DNA from: Caballeronia sordidicola
GTDB taxonomy: Bacteria; Pseudomonadota; Gammaproteobacteria; Burkholderiales; Burkholderiaceae
Length of the DNA: 64,000 bases
Assembly (NCBI RefSeq): GCF_001544455.2
Contig: NZ_FCOC02000022.1
Location: 1 to 64,000 of the forward strand
Direction of reading: 5' to 3'
The translations under genes were made by a program, and so were the position numbers. Each line of letters starts with the position of its first letter. Position 1 is the first letter of the stretch. The notes under the pieces are model-generated. The model searched no databases, had not been told where the DNA came from, and saw only the letters and a list, made by a program, of their open reading frames with translations. Below, piece by piece: positions 32,759 through 41,212 of this stretch.

Positions 32759-33163
32759 ATGGCTAAGGCTTCGAACAACTCCGCGGCGCAACGCGTTCGC
32801 AAGAAGGTCAAGAAGAACGTCGCCGAGGGCGTGGTTCACGTTCACGCGTCGTTCAACAACACCATCATCACGATCACCGATCGCCAGGGCAATGCACTCG
32901 CCTGGGCAACGTCGGGTGGCCAGGGCTTCAAGGGTTCGCGTAAATCGACCCCGTTTGCAGCTCAGGTCGCAGCCGAGTCGGCTGGCCGCGTGGCAATGGA
33001 ATACGGCGTGAAGAACCTCGAAGTGCGGATCAAGGGCCCTGGTCCTGGCCGTGAATCGGCGGTGCGTGCGCTGCATGGTCTTGGTATCAAGATCACCGCA
33101 ATCTCCGACGTAACACCGGTCCCGCACAACGGTTGCCGTCCGCCGAAGCGTCGTCGTATCTAA
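32759..33163 (+). CDS. rpsK: 30S ribosomal protein S11
   Basis: S11 lines the 30S platform near the mRNA exit. The 134-residue product contains [19 protein letters not shown] near residue 29, RKSTPFAAQ, and the C-terminal signature [18 protein letters not shown] 158-nt gap with a strong hairpin follows. Confidence 0.98.
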   Translation: MAKASNNSAAQRVRKKVKKNVAEGVVHVHASFNNTIITITDRQGNALAWATSGGQGFKGSRKSTPFAAQVAAESAGRVAMEYGVKNLEVRIKGPGPGRESAVRALHGLGIKITAISDVTPVPHNGCRPPKRRRI

Positions 33164-33182
33164 GGCGTCGCGTAGCGCTTTG

Positions 33183-33240
33183 ACCTGTTGACGCTCGCGC
33201 GTCGACAGGTTGCTTGCGTTATGAAATCAGCGTTAAGAAT
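33183..33240 (+). promoter_or_regulatory. Hairpin and candidate promoter between rpsK and rpsD
   Basis: A 12-bp stem (33183-33194 with 33199-33210, one G-U) with loop TCGC is followed by TTGCTT (33210-33215) and, after 17-18 nt, TTAAGAAT. The -35 box overlaps the stem end. No T-run follows, so it is not a standard terminator. It may split the alpha operon into rpsMK and rpsD-rpoA-rplQ units. Confidence 0.45.
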
Positions 33241-33321
33241 ACTGACTAAGCCCACCGTTCGATCCACCGAGTTCGAACTAGCGCGAACGTACTTCGCGTG
33301 ATCAATTATTAAGGATGCAAA

Positions 33322-33945
33322 GTGGCACGTTATACCGGTCCTAAAGCCAAGCTGTCCCGCCGTGAAGGTACTGATCTTTTCCTGAAGAGCGCACGCCGTT
33401 CGCTCGCCGACAAGTGCAAGCTCGACAGCAAGCCGGGTCAGCACGGTCGTACGTCGGGCGCTCGTACGTCCGACTACGGCACGCAATTGCGTGAAAAGCA
33501 AAAAGTGAAGCGTATTTATGGCGTGCTCGAACGCCAGTTCCGCCGTTACTTCGCTGAAGCTGATCGCCGCAAAGGTCCGACGGGCGAAAACCTGCTGCAA
33601 TTGCTTGAGTCGCGTCTCGACAACGTGGTGTATCGCATGGGCTTCGGCTCCACGCGCGCTGAAGCGCGTCAGTTGGTCGGCCACAAGTCGATCACGGTGA
33701 ACGGCGTAGTGAACAACATCCCGTCGATGCAAGTTAAGGCAGGCGACGTGGTTGCGGTTCGCGAACAGTCGCGCAAGCAAGTGCGGATTCTGGAAGCATT
33801 GAACCTGGCTGAGCAAGGCGGAATGCCGAGCTGGGTCACGGTCGATGCCAAGAAGTTCGAAGGCACGTTCAAGGGCATGCCGGATCGCGCTGATATTGCT
33901 GGCGATATCAACGAAAGCCTGATCGTCGAATTGTATTCGCGTTAA
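33322..33945 (+). CDS. rpsD: 30S ribosomal protein S4
   Basis: S4 nucleates 30S body assembly and, in E. coli, represses the alpha operon. The 207-residue product starts [20 protein letters not shown] after a GTG with AAGGATG upstream, and contains the S4 RNA-binding domain ([22 protein letters not shown] near residue 96, then [11 protein letters not shown]). It lacks the zinc cysteines of some S4 forms. Confidence 0.98.
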   Translation: MARYTGPKAKLSRREGTDLFLKSARRSLADKCKLDSKPGQHGRTSGARTSDYGTQLREKQKVKRIYGVLERQFRRYFAEADRRKGPTGENLLQLLESRLDNVVYRMGFGSTRAEARQLVGHKSITVNGVVNNIPSMQVKAGDVVAVREQSRKQVRILEALNLAEQGGMPSWVTVDAKKFEGTFKGMPDRADIAGDINESLIVELYSR

Positions 33946-33956
33946 TCGGATTAGCG

Positions 33957-33998
33957 GCCGGGGCACCCTGATTGCGGAAGGCAAGGGGTTGCCTCGGC
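33957..33998 (+). promoter_or_regulatory. Stem before rpoA, possible attenuator
   Basis: A 9-bp stem (33957-33965 with 33990-33998, one G-U) is followed by TGTTTATTTT. It lies 11 nt after the rpsD stop in a 124-nt spacer. The interrupted T-run suggests at most a partial terminator. Confidence 0.35.
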
Positions 33999-34069
33999 TG
34001 TTTATTTTCGGGTTGTCACCGGTCAGCCTTATCGGCGTAACGAGCCGAGGGTATTGAAAAGGAAAACCT

Positions 34070-35047
34070 ATGCAAACCAGTTTGTTGAAGCCCAAGATTA
34101 TTGCAGTCGAATCGCTTGGCGACAGCCACGCGAAAGTGGTCATGGAGCCGTTCGAACGGGGCTATGGTCACACCTTGGGCAACGCGCTTCGGCGCGTGCT
34201 GCTGTCGTCGATGATTGGTTATGCGCCGACCGAAGTGACGATTGCAGGCGTCGTGCACGAATATTCTACGCTCGACGGCGTGCAAGAAGATGTGGTCAAC
34301 CTGCTGCTGAATTTGAAGGGCGTCGTTTTCAAGCTGCATAACCGCGACGAAGTCACGGTTACGCTGCGCAAGGAAGGCGAAGGCGTTGTTACGGCTGGGG
34401 ATATCGAACTCGCGCACGATTGCGAAGTCATCAATCCCGGTCACGTGATCGCGCATCTTTCGAAGGGCGGCAAGCTCGACGTTCAGATCAAGATTGAAAA
34501 GGGCCGCGGCTATGTGCCGGGCAACGTGCGTCGCTATGGTGAAGATTCGGCGAAGATCATTGGCCGTATCGTGCTGGACGCGTCGTTTTCGCCGGTTTTG
34601 CGCGTGAGTTATGCTGTTGAAAGCGCTCGCGTTGAACAGCGTACTGACCTCGACAAGCTCGTGATGAACATCGAAACCAACGGCGTGATTTCGCCTGAGG
34701 AGGCGATTCGTCAGTCAGCCCGTATCCTGGTCGATCAGCTGTCGGTATTCGCGGCACTGGAAGGCACGGAAGCAGCGGCGGAAGCACCGTCGCGCGCACC
34801 GCAGATCGATCCGATCCTGCTGCGTCCGGTCGATGATCTCGAACTTACGGTTCGTTCCGCGAACTGCCTGAAGGCCGAGAACATCTATTACATCGGCGAT
34901 TTGATCCAGCGCACGGAAAACGAATTGCTGAAGACGCCTAATCTCGGCCGGAAGTCGCTGAACGAGATCAAGGAAGTCTTGGCGTCGCGTGGCCTGACGC
35001 TCGGTATGAAGCTCGAAAACTGGCCGCCGGCCGGTCTCGACAAGTAA
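34070..35047 (+). CDS. rpoA: DNA-directed RNA polymerase subunit alpha
   Basis: Alpha dimerises to nucleate RNA polymerase and its C-terminal domain binds UP elements and activators. The 325-residue product has the N-terminal assembly domain ([19 protein letters not shown] near residue 27) and the C-terminal domain with [20 protein letters not shown], which holds the arginine equivalent to E. coli R265, and [20 protein letters not shown] precedes the ATG. Confidence 0.99.
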   Translation: MQTSLLKPKIIAVESLGDSHAKVVMEPFERGYGHTLGNALRRVLLSSMIGYAPTEVTIAGVVHEYSTLDGVQEDVVNLLLNLKGVVFKLHNRDEVTVTLRKEGEGVVTAGDIELAHDCEVINPGHVIAHLSKGGKLDVQIKIEKGRGYVPGNVRRYGEDSAKIIGRIVLDASFSPVLRVSYAVESARVEQRTDLDKLVMNIETNGVISPEEAIRQSARILVDQLSVFAALEGTEAAAEAPSRAPQIDPILLRPVDDLELTVRSANCLKAENIYYIGDLIQRTENELLKTPNLGRKSLNEIKEVLASRGLTLGMKLENWPPAGLDK

Positions 35048-35067
35048 GGATCAAGCTGCACGCTTGA

Positions 35068-35113
35068 CTGGCAAAGATGCGGATTTTCCTTTAGAATCCG
35101 CATCTCGCTTTTT
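35068..35113 (+). promoter_or_regulatory. Palindromic promoter/terminator element before rplQ
   Basis: A perfect 11-bp inverted repeat (35075-35085 with 35095-35105), 9-nt loop, is followed by CGC and five T residues, so it can act as a weak terminator for rpoA read-through. A promoter CTGGCA (35068-35073), 18 nt, TAGAAT (35092-35097) overlaps it, the -10 box spanning loop and right arm. The layout resembles the elements before rplC and rplN. Confidence 0.5.
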
Positions 35114-35199
35114 CTACGACCGGCCCGTGCGCTCAAGAGTTTTCTCAAGAGACGTAATAGAAGAGCTGGATCTAAACTCGATTAATCTGGAAATTCAAA

Positions 35200-35595
35200 A
35201 TGCGCCATAAACATGGTTTGCGGAAACTGAACCGCACGAGCAGCCACCGTCTGGCTATGCTCCGTAATATGTCGAACTCGCTGATCGCGCACGAAGTCAT
35301 CAAGACAACGCTGCCGAAAGCCAAAGAACTCCGTAAAGTTGTTGAGCCGCTGATCACGCTCGGCAAGAAGCCGTCGCTGGCAAATCGTCGTCTGGCCTTC
35401 AACCGCCTGCGCGATCGTGATTCCGTTGCGAAGCTGTTCGACGTGCTTGGCCCGCGTTACGAAACGCGTCCGGGCGGCTACCTCAGCATTCTGAAGTTCG
35501 GCTTCCGTCAAGGCGACAACGCGCCAATGGCGCTGGTCATGTTGATGGACCGTCCGGAACTCGCTGAAGCTGACGACGTGCAAGAAGCTGAATAA
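35200..35595 (+). CDS. rplQ: 50S ribosomal protein L17
   Basis: L17 lies near the tunnel exit on the 50S back. The 131-residue product starts [21 protein letters not shown], the family signature, and continues with [20 protein letters not shown]. It closes the alpha operon and is followed 22 nt on by a strong terminator. Confidence 0.98.
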   Translation: MRHKHGLRKLNRTSSHRLAMLRNMSNSLIAHEVIKTTLPKAKELRKVVEPLITLGKKPSLANRRLAFNRLRDRDSVAKLFDVLGPRYETRPGGYLSILKFGFRQGDNAPMALVMLMDRPELAEADDVQEAE

Positions 35596-35617
35596 GCCTT
35601 GGAGCATGTGTCGGACT

Positions 35618-35647
35618 AAAAAGGCCAAGCTTTGCTTGGCCTTTTTT
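35618..35647. terminator. Intrinsic terminator after rplQ
   Basis: A perfect 13-bp stem (35618-35630 with 35634-35646) with a 3-nt loop ends in a T-run and starts with an A-run, so it works in both directions. It ends the ribosomal protein supercluster. Confidence 0.92.
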
Positions 35648-35697
35648 ACGTCCAGCGACGGACCAAGCCACGCGACACTGATAGGCCGATTGGCCTA

Positions 35698-35727
35698 ATG
35701 TCAGGCGTCGGCTCCGAATGCTACGAT
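35698..35727 (+). promoter_or_regulatory. Candidate extended -10 promoter for cutA-dsbD
   Basis: TGC-TACGAT (35719-35727) is an extended -10 element; ATGTCA (35698-35703) lies 18 nt before it as a partial -35 box. Just upstream is a 6-bp inverted repeat (35682-35687 with 35692-35697). The predicted start near 35734 gives a 25-nt leader before cutA. Confidence 0.45.
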
Positions 35728-35758
35728 TGCGTCCATATCGATTGATTTGGAGTTTTTC

Positions 35759-36091
35759 GTGAATACGCCCGTCGTCCTTGTTCTCACGACGCTACCCGAC
35801 AGTGACACCGCATCGGCGCTGGCGCAGCAGGTGATCGACGCACGGCTTGCAGCCTGCGTGACCGAGCTGGGCTTGGTCAAGTCGCGGTATTGGTGGAAGG
35901 GAAAAGTCGAGGCGGCTGACGAGCTTCAACTTCTGTTCAAGACGAGTCTTGGGCGAGGCGATGAACTAGCCCGCTTCATCGAGTCGAATCATCCTTACGA
36001 AACACCTGAAATTGTCTCGTGGCAGGCCGATGCGTCAGCGGCTTACGGACAGTGGATCATCGCGGAAACTCAACGTCCTCTTAATGTTTAA
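35759..36091 (+). CDS. cutA: Divalent-cation tolerance protein CutA
   Basis: CutA is a small trimeric protein linked to copper and other divalent-cation tolerance; its exact function is unsettled. The 110-residue product contains LTTLPDSDTASALAQQVI, RLAACV and the conserved HPYETPEIV near residue 80. The GTG at 35759 has GGAG 6 nt upstream; a TTG at 35747 would overlap that site. The 3' end overlaps dsbD by 8 nt, and pairing with dsbD suggests a shared metal/thiol-stress context. Confidence 0.93.
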   Translation: MNTPVVLVLTTLPDSDTASALAQQVIDARLAACVTELGLVKSRYWWKGKVEAADELQLLFKTSLGRGDELARFIESNHPYETPEIVSWQADASAAYGQWIIAETQRPLNV

Positions 36092-37943
36092 GTCCTTCGC
36101 TTTCTGGTCGCGCCGGCCGCTCGATGCAGTACTCATGTTGCTGTCGTGCTTCGTCCTGATGTTCGGTTCGATTTCGGTCACGCGCGCCGCCGACGATTTC
36201 CTCGATCCGGCCGTGGCGTTCAAATTCAGCGCGAGCGAGAAGCCCGGCGAAATTGATGTGCGGTATAAGGTCGCAGAAGGCTACTACATGTACCGGGAGC
36301 GTTTTGCGTTTGCTGTCAAAAGCGGTAGCGCGACGCTCGGCGAAGCCAAGTTGCCGGCTGGCAAGGTGCACTTCGATCAAACCTTCAACAAGGACGTGGA
36401 AACGTATCGCGGAGAACTGCTGATCCGGATTCCGGTGAAGCAGGCTTCGGGTCCGTTCGATCTTGCGGTGACGTCGCAAGGATGTGCCGATCAGGGCATC
36501 TGCTATCCGCCGGCGGAGCACGTTTATCACGTGACGGGCGCCGCATTGCAAGCGGCAAGTGCGACCGGCGCTACAGGCACGCAGGCCGCTGAGAATGCCG
36601 GCGATATCCCCTGGTACGACCGCGCGACCAACGCCGACTACGCACAATCGCTGCTGGAAAGCGGAGGTTTCTTCCCGATCGTCGGGTTGTACTTCGTTGC
36701 GGGCATCGTATTGAGTTTGCTGCCGTGCTCCTATCCGATGATTCCGATTCTCTCGGCCATCATCATTGGCGAAGGCGCGCGGGTTACACGGTCGCGCGGG
36801 TTCGGATTGTCGGCCGCGTACGTGTTCGGCATGGCCCTTGTGTATACGGCGCTCGGCGTGCTCGCCGCAATGATCGGGCAAAGCCTGGGCGCGTGGCTGC
36901 AAAACCCGTGGGTGCTCGGCGCCTTCGGCGTATTGCTCGCAGTCTTCGCGCTTACGCTGATCGCGGGTGTGGATATCGCATTGCCGGCGCGGTGGCAAAA
37001 CAGCGTCAACAATGCGTCGCAGAAGCGCTCGGGCGGGAAGGTCGCTGCAGTGATCGTCATGGGCGCGCTGTCGGCGCTCGTGGTCGGTGCGTGCATGACC
37101 GCGCCACTGTTCGCCGTGCTGGCGTTCATTGCGCATACGGGCAACGCGCTGCTCGGCGGCGCTGCGCTCTTTTCGATGGGAGTCGGACTCGGCGTTCCGC
37201 TTCTGATCATCGGGCTCGGTGCCGGGACATTGCTGCCACGCGCGGGCAACTGGATGGACGGCGTCAAGGTTTCCTTCGGCGTAATCTTGCTCGCGGCAGC
37301 GTTGTGGATCGTCTGGCCGGTGCTGGGCGCGGTGGTGCAGATGGCGCTGGCTGCATTGTGGTTGCTTATGGCGGCAGCGGCGCTTGGGTTGTTTTCATCG
37401 GGCGCATTGAGTGGGTCAATCTGGCGCCGGCTCGGCCGGGGAATCGGCGCGCTGCTTGCGATCTGGGGCGCGGCGCTGCTCGTGGGCCTTGCCGCGGGGT
37501 CAACCGATCCGCTCCGGCCGCTTGCCGTTTTCACCGCACGTGCCGGCAGCGCGACGCCAGCCGCAACTCAGGCTTCAGCCCCCGGCGAGACCTTCGCGCC
37601 GGTCAGGTCATCGGCGCAACTGGATCTTGCACTCAAGGCTGCAGGCCGTCCGGCTATGCTCGATTTCTACGCCGACTGGTGCGTGTCGTGCAAGGAAATG
37701 GAGCACCTGACGTTCACCGATCCTCAAGTGCGTGCGCGTTTGGCGCAACTCAACCTGCTGCGCGCCGACGTAACTGCGAACAACGCCGACGATCAAGCTT
37801 TGCTGAAGCGTTTCAAGCTCTTCGGACCGCCGGGCATCATCTTCTTCGATGCCCAAGGTAACGAGGTCGCACGCGTCGTAGGCTATGAGTCGGCGGACAA
37901 GTTCTTGCGAAGCCTCGACAAGCTCGCTTCACCGACCACCTAG
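36084..37943 (+). CDS. dsbD: Thiol:disulfide interchange protein DsbD
   Basis: DsbD carries electrons from cytosolic thioredoxin across the inner membrane to periplasmic DsbC and to cytochrome c maturation thiols. From the ATG at 36084 the 619-residue product has a signal peptide (to about residue 36, cleavage near TRA-A). Next come the DsbD-alpha domain with GCADQGICYPP, an eight-helix membrane domain with LSLLPCSYPM and VVGACMTAP bearing its two redox cysteines, and a C-terminal thioredoxin domain with WCVSCK (532-537). All three redox pairs are present. It overlaps cutA, and a strong terminator follows. Confidence 0.97.
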   Translation: MFKSFAFWSRRPLDAVLMLLSCFVLMFGSISVTRAADDFLDPAVAFKFSASEKPGEIDVRYKVAEGYYMYRERFAFAVKSGSATLGEAKLPAGKVHFDQTFNKDVETYRGELLIRIPVKQASGPFDLAVTSQGCADQGICYPPAEHVYHVTGAALQAASATGATGTQAAENAGDIPWYDRATNADYAQSLLESGGFFPIVGLYFVAGIVLSLLPCSYPMIPILSAIIIGEGARVTRSRGFGLSAAYVFGMALVYTALGVLAAMIGQSLGAWLQNPWVLGAFGVLLAVFALTLIAGVDIALPARWQNSVNNASQKRSGGKVAAVIVMGALSALVVGACMTAPLFAVLAFIAHTGNALLGGAALFSMGVGLGVPLLIIGLGAGTLLPRAGNWMDGVKVSFGVILLAAALWIVWPVLGAVVQMALAALWLLMAAAALGLFSSGALSGSIWRRLGRGIGALLAIWGAALLVGLAAGSTDPLRPLAVFTARAGSATPAATQASAPGETFAPVRSSAQLDLALKAAGRPAMLDFYADWCVSCKEMEHLTFTDPQVRARLAQLNLLRADVTANNADDQALLKRFKLFGPPGIIFFDAQGNEVARVVGYESADKFLRSLDKLASPTT

Positions 37944-37959
37944 ACTCTTCCGCTCGCTG

Positions 37960-37999
37960 AACGCAAAAAGGCGACGCATTTGCGTCGCCTTTTTGCGTT
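37960..37999. terminator. Convergent terminator between dsbD and hemB
   Basis: An 18-bp stem (37960-37977 with 37982-37999) with loop ATTT has A-run and T-run flanks in its arms, so it serves dsbD on the plus strand and hemB on the minus strand. Confidence 0.92.
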
Positions 38000-38023
38000 C
38001 AAACGTTCAAACCAAAATAGCCG

Positions 38024-39076
<1,053 letters not shown>

Positions 39077-39155
39077 TCATACGGCGCATAGGCTCGAAGC
39101 GCCTGACCCCAAGCCAGGCGGCTTCAGAACCATTTCGAGACAATGGTATATCATA

Positions 39156-39276
39156 CCGGTCGAGCAAGGCGCCTGGCGCCGAACTCCCCGCTTCTCCTCC
39201 CTGAGCGGGCGCCTGTGGCGATTCGTAAAGGATTCGATCAGGCTGTTTGGCCCGCCGTCACGCGGCGGGCTTTTTT
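39156..39276 (+). ncRNA. Possible small RNA ending in an orphan terminator
   Basis: A perfect 8-bp G/C stem (39250-39257 with 39263-39270) followed by six T residues (39271-39276) is an intrinsic terminator on the plus strand, yet both flanking genes (hemB, engB) are on the minus strand. Upstream, AGGCG/CGCCT and CCCGC/GCGGG can pair to form a larger stem between about 39167 and 39215, and weak promoter-like boxes (TTCAGA, then TATATC at 39147-39152) precede it. This suggests a plus-strand RNA of about 110-125 nt. The start is a guess. Confidence 0.35.
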
Positions 39277-39318
39277 ATGCCGGGAACATGTGCACCCGTT
39301 CCAGGCTCACTGTGAGGC

Positions 39319-39984
39319 TCACTGCGCCTCGTCTGCCGGATCGCTTTCTTCAATCGCCTTGGGAATCAGCCAGCTTTCGATCTTCTCGTGTGCTTCATCG
39401 AGGCCAACGCGCTTCAAGGCTGAAAAAAGCTGGACTGTCAGTTCTCCGCGATACCCCGCGGCCGTGTATTCATCGAAAGCTTTCTTGGTCGCGCGCAGCG
39501 TGTTGATGCTCTCCTGGCGCGTCAATTTGTCGCATTTCGTCAGCAATGCATGAATAGGCTTGCCGGTAGGCGCAAACCACTCGAGCATGATCTTGTCGAG
39601 CTCGGTGAGCGGCCGGCGCGAATCCATCATCAGGATCATGCCGACCAGTTGGGCCCGGCTCTGCAAATAGGTGGACAACAATGCCTGCCAATGGAGCTTG
39701 GCGTTGCCCGACACTTCGGCGTACCCATAGCCCGGCAAGTCCACCACGTGGGCCTTCGGCTGGTCTGCCGGGCCAATGGCGAAGTAATTGATATGCTGGG
39801 TGCGCCCCGGCGTCTTGCTCGCGAACGCGAGCCGTTTCTGGTTGCACAGCAGGTTGATGGCGGTCGACTTGCCGGCATTCGAGCGCCCCGCGAACGCAAT
39901 CTCCGGCTGCGGCGTGGGAGGCAGATCGCGTAAGTGATTGACCGTCGTAAAGAAACGGGCCTGATGAAGCAGGAATGACGACAT
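39319..39984 (-). CDS. engB: Ribosome biogenesis GTP-binding protein EngB (YsxC/YihA)
   Basis: EngB is an essential GTPase in late 50S assembly. The 221-residue product starts [21 protein letters not shown] and has G1 GRSNAGKST, the switch region [13 protein letters not shown]3 DLPGYGYA and G4 TKCDK. The ATG at 39984 matches the family N-terminus; longer in-frame extensions reach back across the intergenic region and do not look coding. It is divergent from the cytochrome c4 gene. Confidence 0.96.
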   Translation of the reverse strand: MSSFLLHQARFFTTVNHLRDLPPTPQPEIAFAGRSNAGKSTAINLLCNQKRLAFASKTPGRTQHINYFAIGPADQPKAHVVDLPGYGYAEVSGNAKLHWQALLSTYLQSRAQLVGMILMMDSRRPLTELDKIMLEWFAPTGKPIHALLTKCDKLTRQESINTLRATKKAFDEYTAAGYRGELTVQLFSALKRVGLDEAHEKIESWLIPKAIEESDPADEAQ

Positions 39985-40080
39985 GGGAAGACCGAAAGTG
40001 AAATTCTGTAGAAACTCGAGCTGTAAGGAGCCACTGAATACTGGGCTTGCCCCGACTGGCGTCTTTGCGTTTAGGGAGTT

Positions 40081-40102
40081 ATTGTACAATACGACGGTCG
40101 TA
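40081..40102. promoter_or_regulatory. Adjacent palindromes in the engB/cytochrome c4 divergent region
   Basis: A perfect 10-bp palindrome ATTGTACAAT (40081-40090) offers a TACAAT -10 box on each strand. It is joined to a second inverted repeat (40090-40095 with 40097-40102). The -35 boxes on both sides are poor, which would suit an activator- or repressor-controlled site. Function inferred only from symmetry and position. Confidence 0.35.
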
Positions 40103-40305
40103 TGAAGACCAGCCAGGGCACGCAAGACCCAAGCGGCATAAGGAGTGAGACAGGTTTGAAGGCAGATTTCGGGGCGCGCGGCGGGTGAATTTTTAGCCCA
40201 TGCCGAACTCGTATCGCGTCCTCTGTCGGGTGTCTTGCAGTGCATCGGTAACCGTCGTTTTGCAGAACCTCACAATTCTCACAAGACGAATAACAGGGTA
40301 CGCGA

Positions 40306-40992
40306 ATGAACCGACTGTACAAGACTCTGATGGCCTTGGAATTAGCAGCAGCATTCGGAGCGGGGTTGGTAGGCTGGACACTCACGGCGCAGGCGGCAAA
40401 CGCAGCGGAACCCGCAGCCGCCGCGGCGCCGGCCAAACCTGATGTCGCGCGGGGCCAGGCGATTGCCACCCAGGTCTGCGCGGCGTGTCACGGAGCAGAT
40501 GGCAACAGCGCCGGTGGCGCATTTCCAAAGCTCGCTGGCCAGCACGCCGAGTACATCGTCAAGCAGTTGAAGGATTACAAGACGCAGCCGGGCGCGAAAG
40601 AGCCGGCGCGCAAGAATGCGATCATGGCCGGAATTGCAAGCGCATTGAACGATGAGGACGTGGTCAACGTGGCTGCGTATTTTGAGACACAGAAGGCGAA
40701 GCCCGGTTACGCGCGGGACAAGAACACGGTCCCGCTTGGAATGAAGATTTATCGTGGCGGTGTGACGGATCGAGGCGTTCCCGCTTGCGCCGCGTGTCAT
40801 GGTGCGACGGGTATGGGCGTACCCGTGCAGTATCCGCGGTTGTCGGGACAGTGGGCCGATTACACGGCGGCGCAGCTTACCGCGTTCGCGCAAGGCACGC
40901 GCAACAATAGCGAGCCCATGCACACCATCGCGCTGCGCCTGAATGAAGCGGAAGTGAAGGCGGTCGCGGATTACATCGCAGGTTTGCATTGA
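40306..40992 (+). CDS. Dihaem cytochrome c4-type protein
   Basis: Cytochrome c4 proteins shuttle electrons in the periplasm toward terminal oxidases. The 228-residue product has a signal peptide (hydrophobic to about residue 23, Ala-rich cleavage region near 30-34) and two c-type haem sites, CAACH at 58-62 and CAACH at 161-165. Methionines that could be axial ligands lie in KNAIMAGI and SEPMHTIAL. The two halves are homologous monohaem domains. It sits upstream of the resB-ccsA haem-attachment genes, of which it is a plausible client. Confidence 0.93.
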   Translation: MNRLYKTLMALELAAAFGAGLVGWTLTAQAANAAEPAAAAAPAKPDVARGQAIATQVCAACHGADGNSAGGAFPKLAGQHAEYIVKQLKDYKTQPGAKEPARKNAIMAGIASALNDEDVVNVAAYFETQKAKPGYARDKNTVPLGMKIYRGGVTDRGVPACAACHGATGMGVPVQYPRLSGQWADYTAAQLTAFAQGTRNNSEPMHTIALRLNEAEVKAVADYIAGLH

Positions 40993-41073
40993 AGCAGCAG
41001 TCTGCAGCGGGCACGAGTCTGCATTAAGATGCGCGCAGCGTCGTACGCGCGTCACCGCCAATCGGCGAGCCGT

Positions 41074-41192
41074 TTGGCATAGTGCGAACCCAGCATTAAC
41101 ATGCAACACGATGCCGGTCCGACGAGACCGGCGTGCAAATAAGAAAAAGGGTGGGACGCCGGTCGTGCGCCGGTGCGTCTCCACCCTTTTTT
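41074..41192 (+). ncRNA. Candidate small RNA or attenuated leader before resB
   Basis: TTGGCA (41074-41079), exactly 17 nt, and TAACAT (41097-41102) form a promoter. From a start near 41109 the RNA would fold one 7-bp hairpin (41113-41119 with 41126-41132) and a long terminator stem (about 41144-41160 with 41170-41191) ending in TTTTTT. This gives a free RNA of about 85 nt, or a terminator-controlled leader 20 nt before resB. The terminator alone could simply serve the upstream cytochrome gene. Confidence 0.45.
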
Positions 41193-41212
41193 GCTGTTCA
41201 GCCGGAGTTTGA

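Noticed and set aside
39319-40245. 308-residue form of EngB
   Set aside because: The additional N-terminal 87 residues run back through the divergent intergenic palindromes and do not look like EngB; the ATG at 39984 gives the standard protein.
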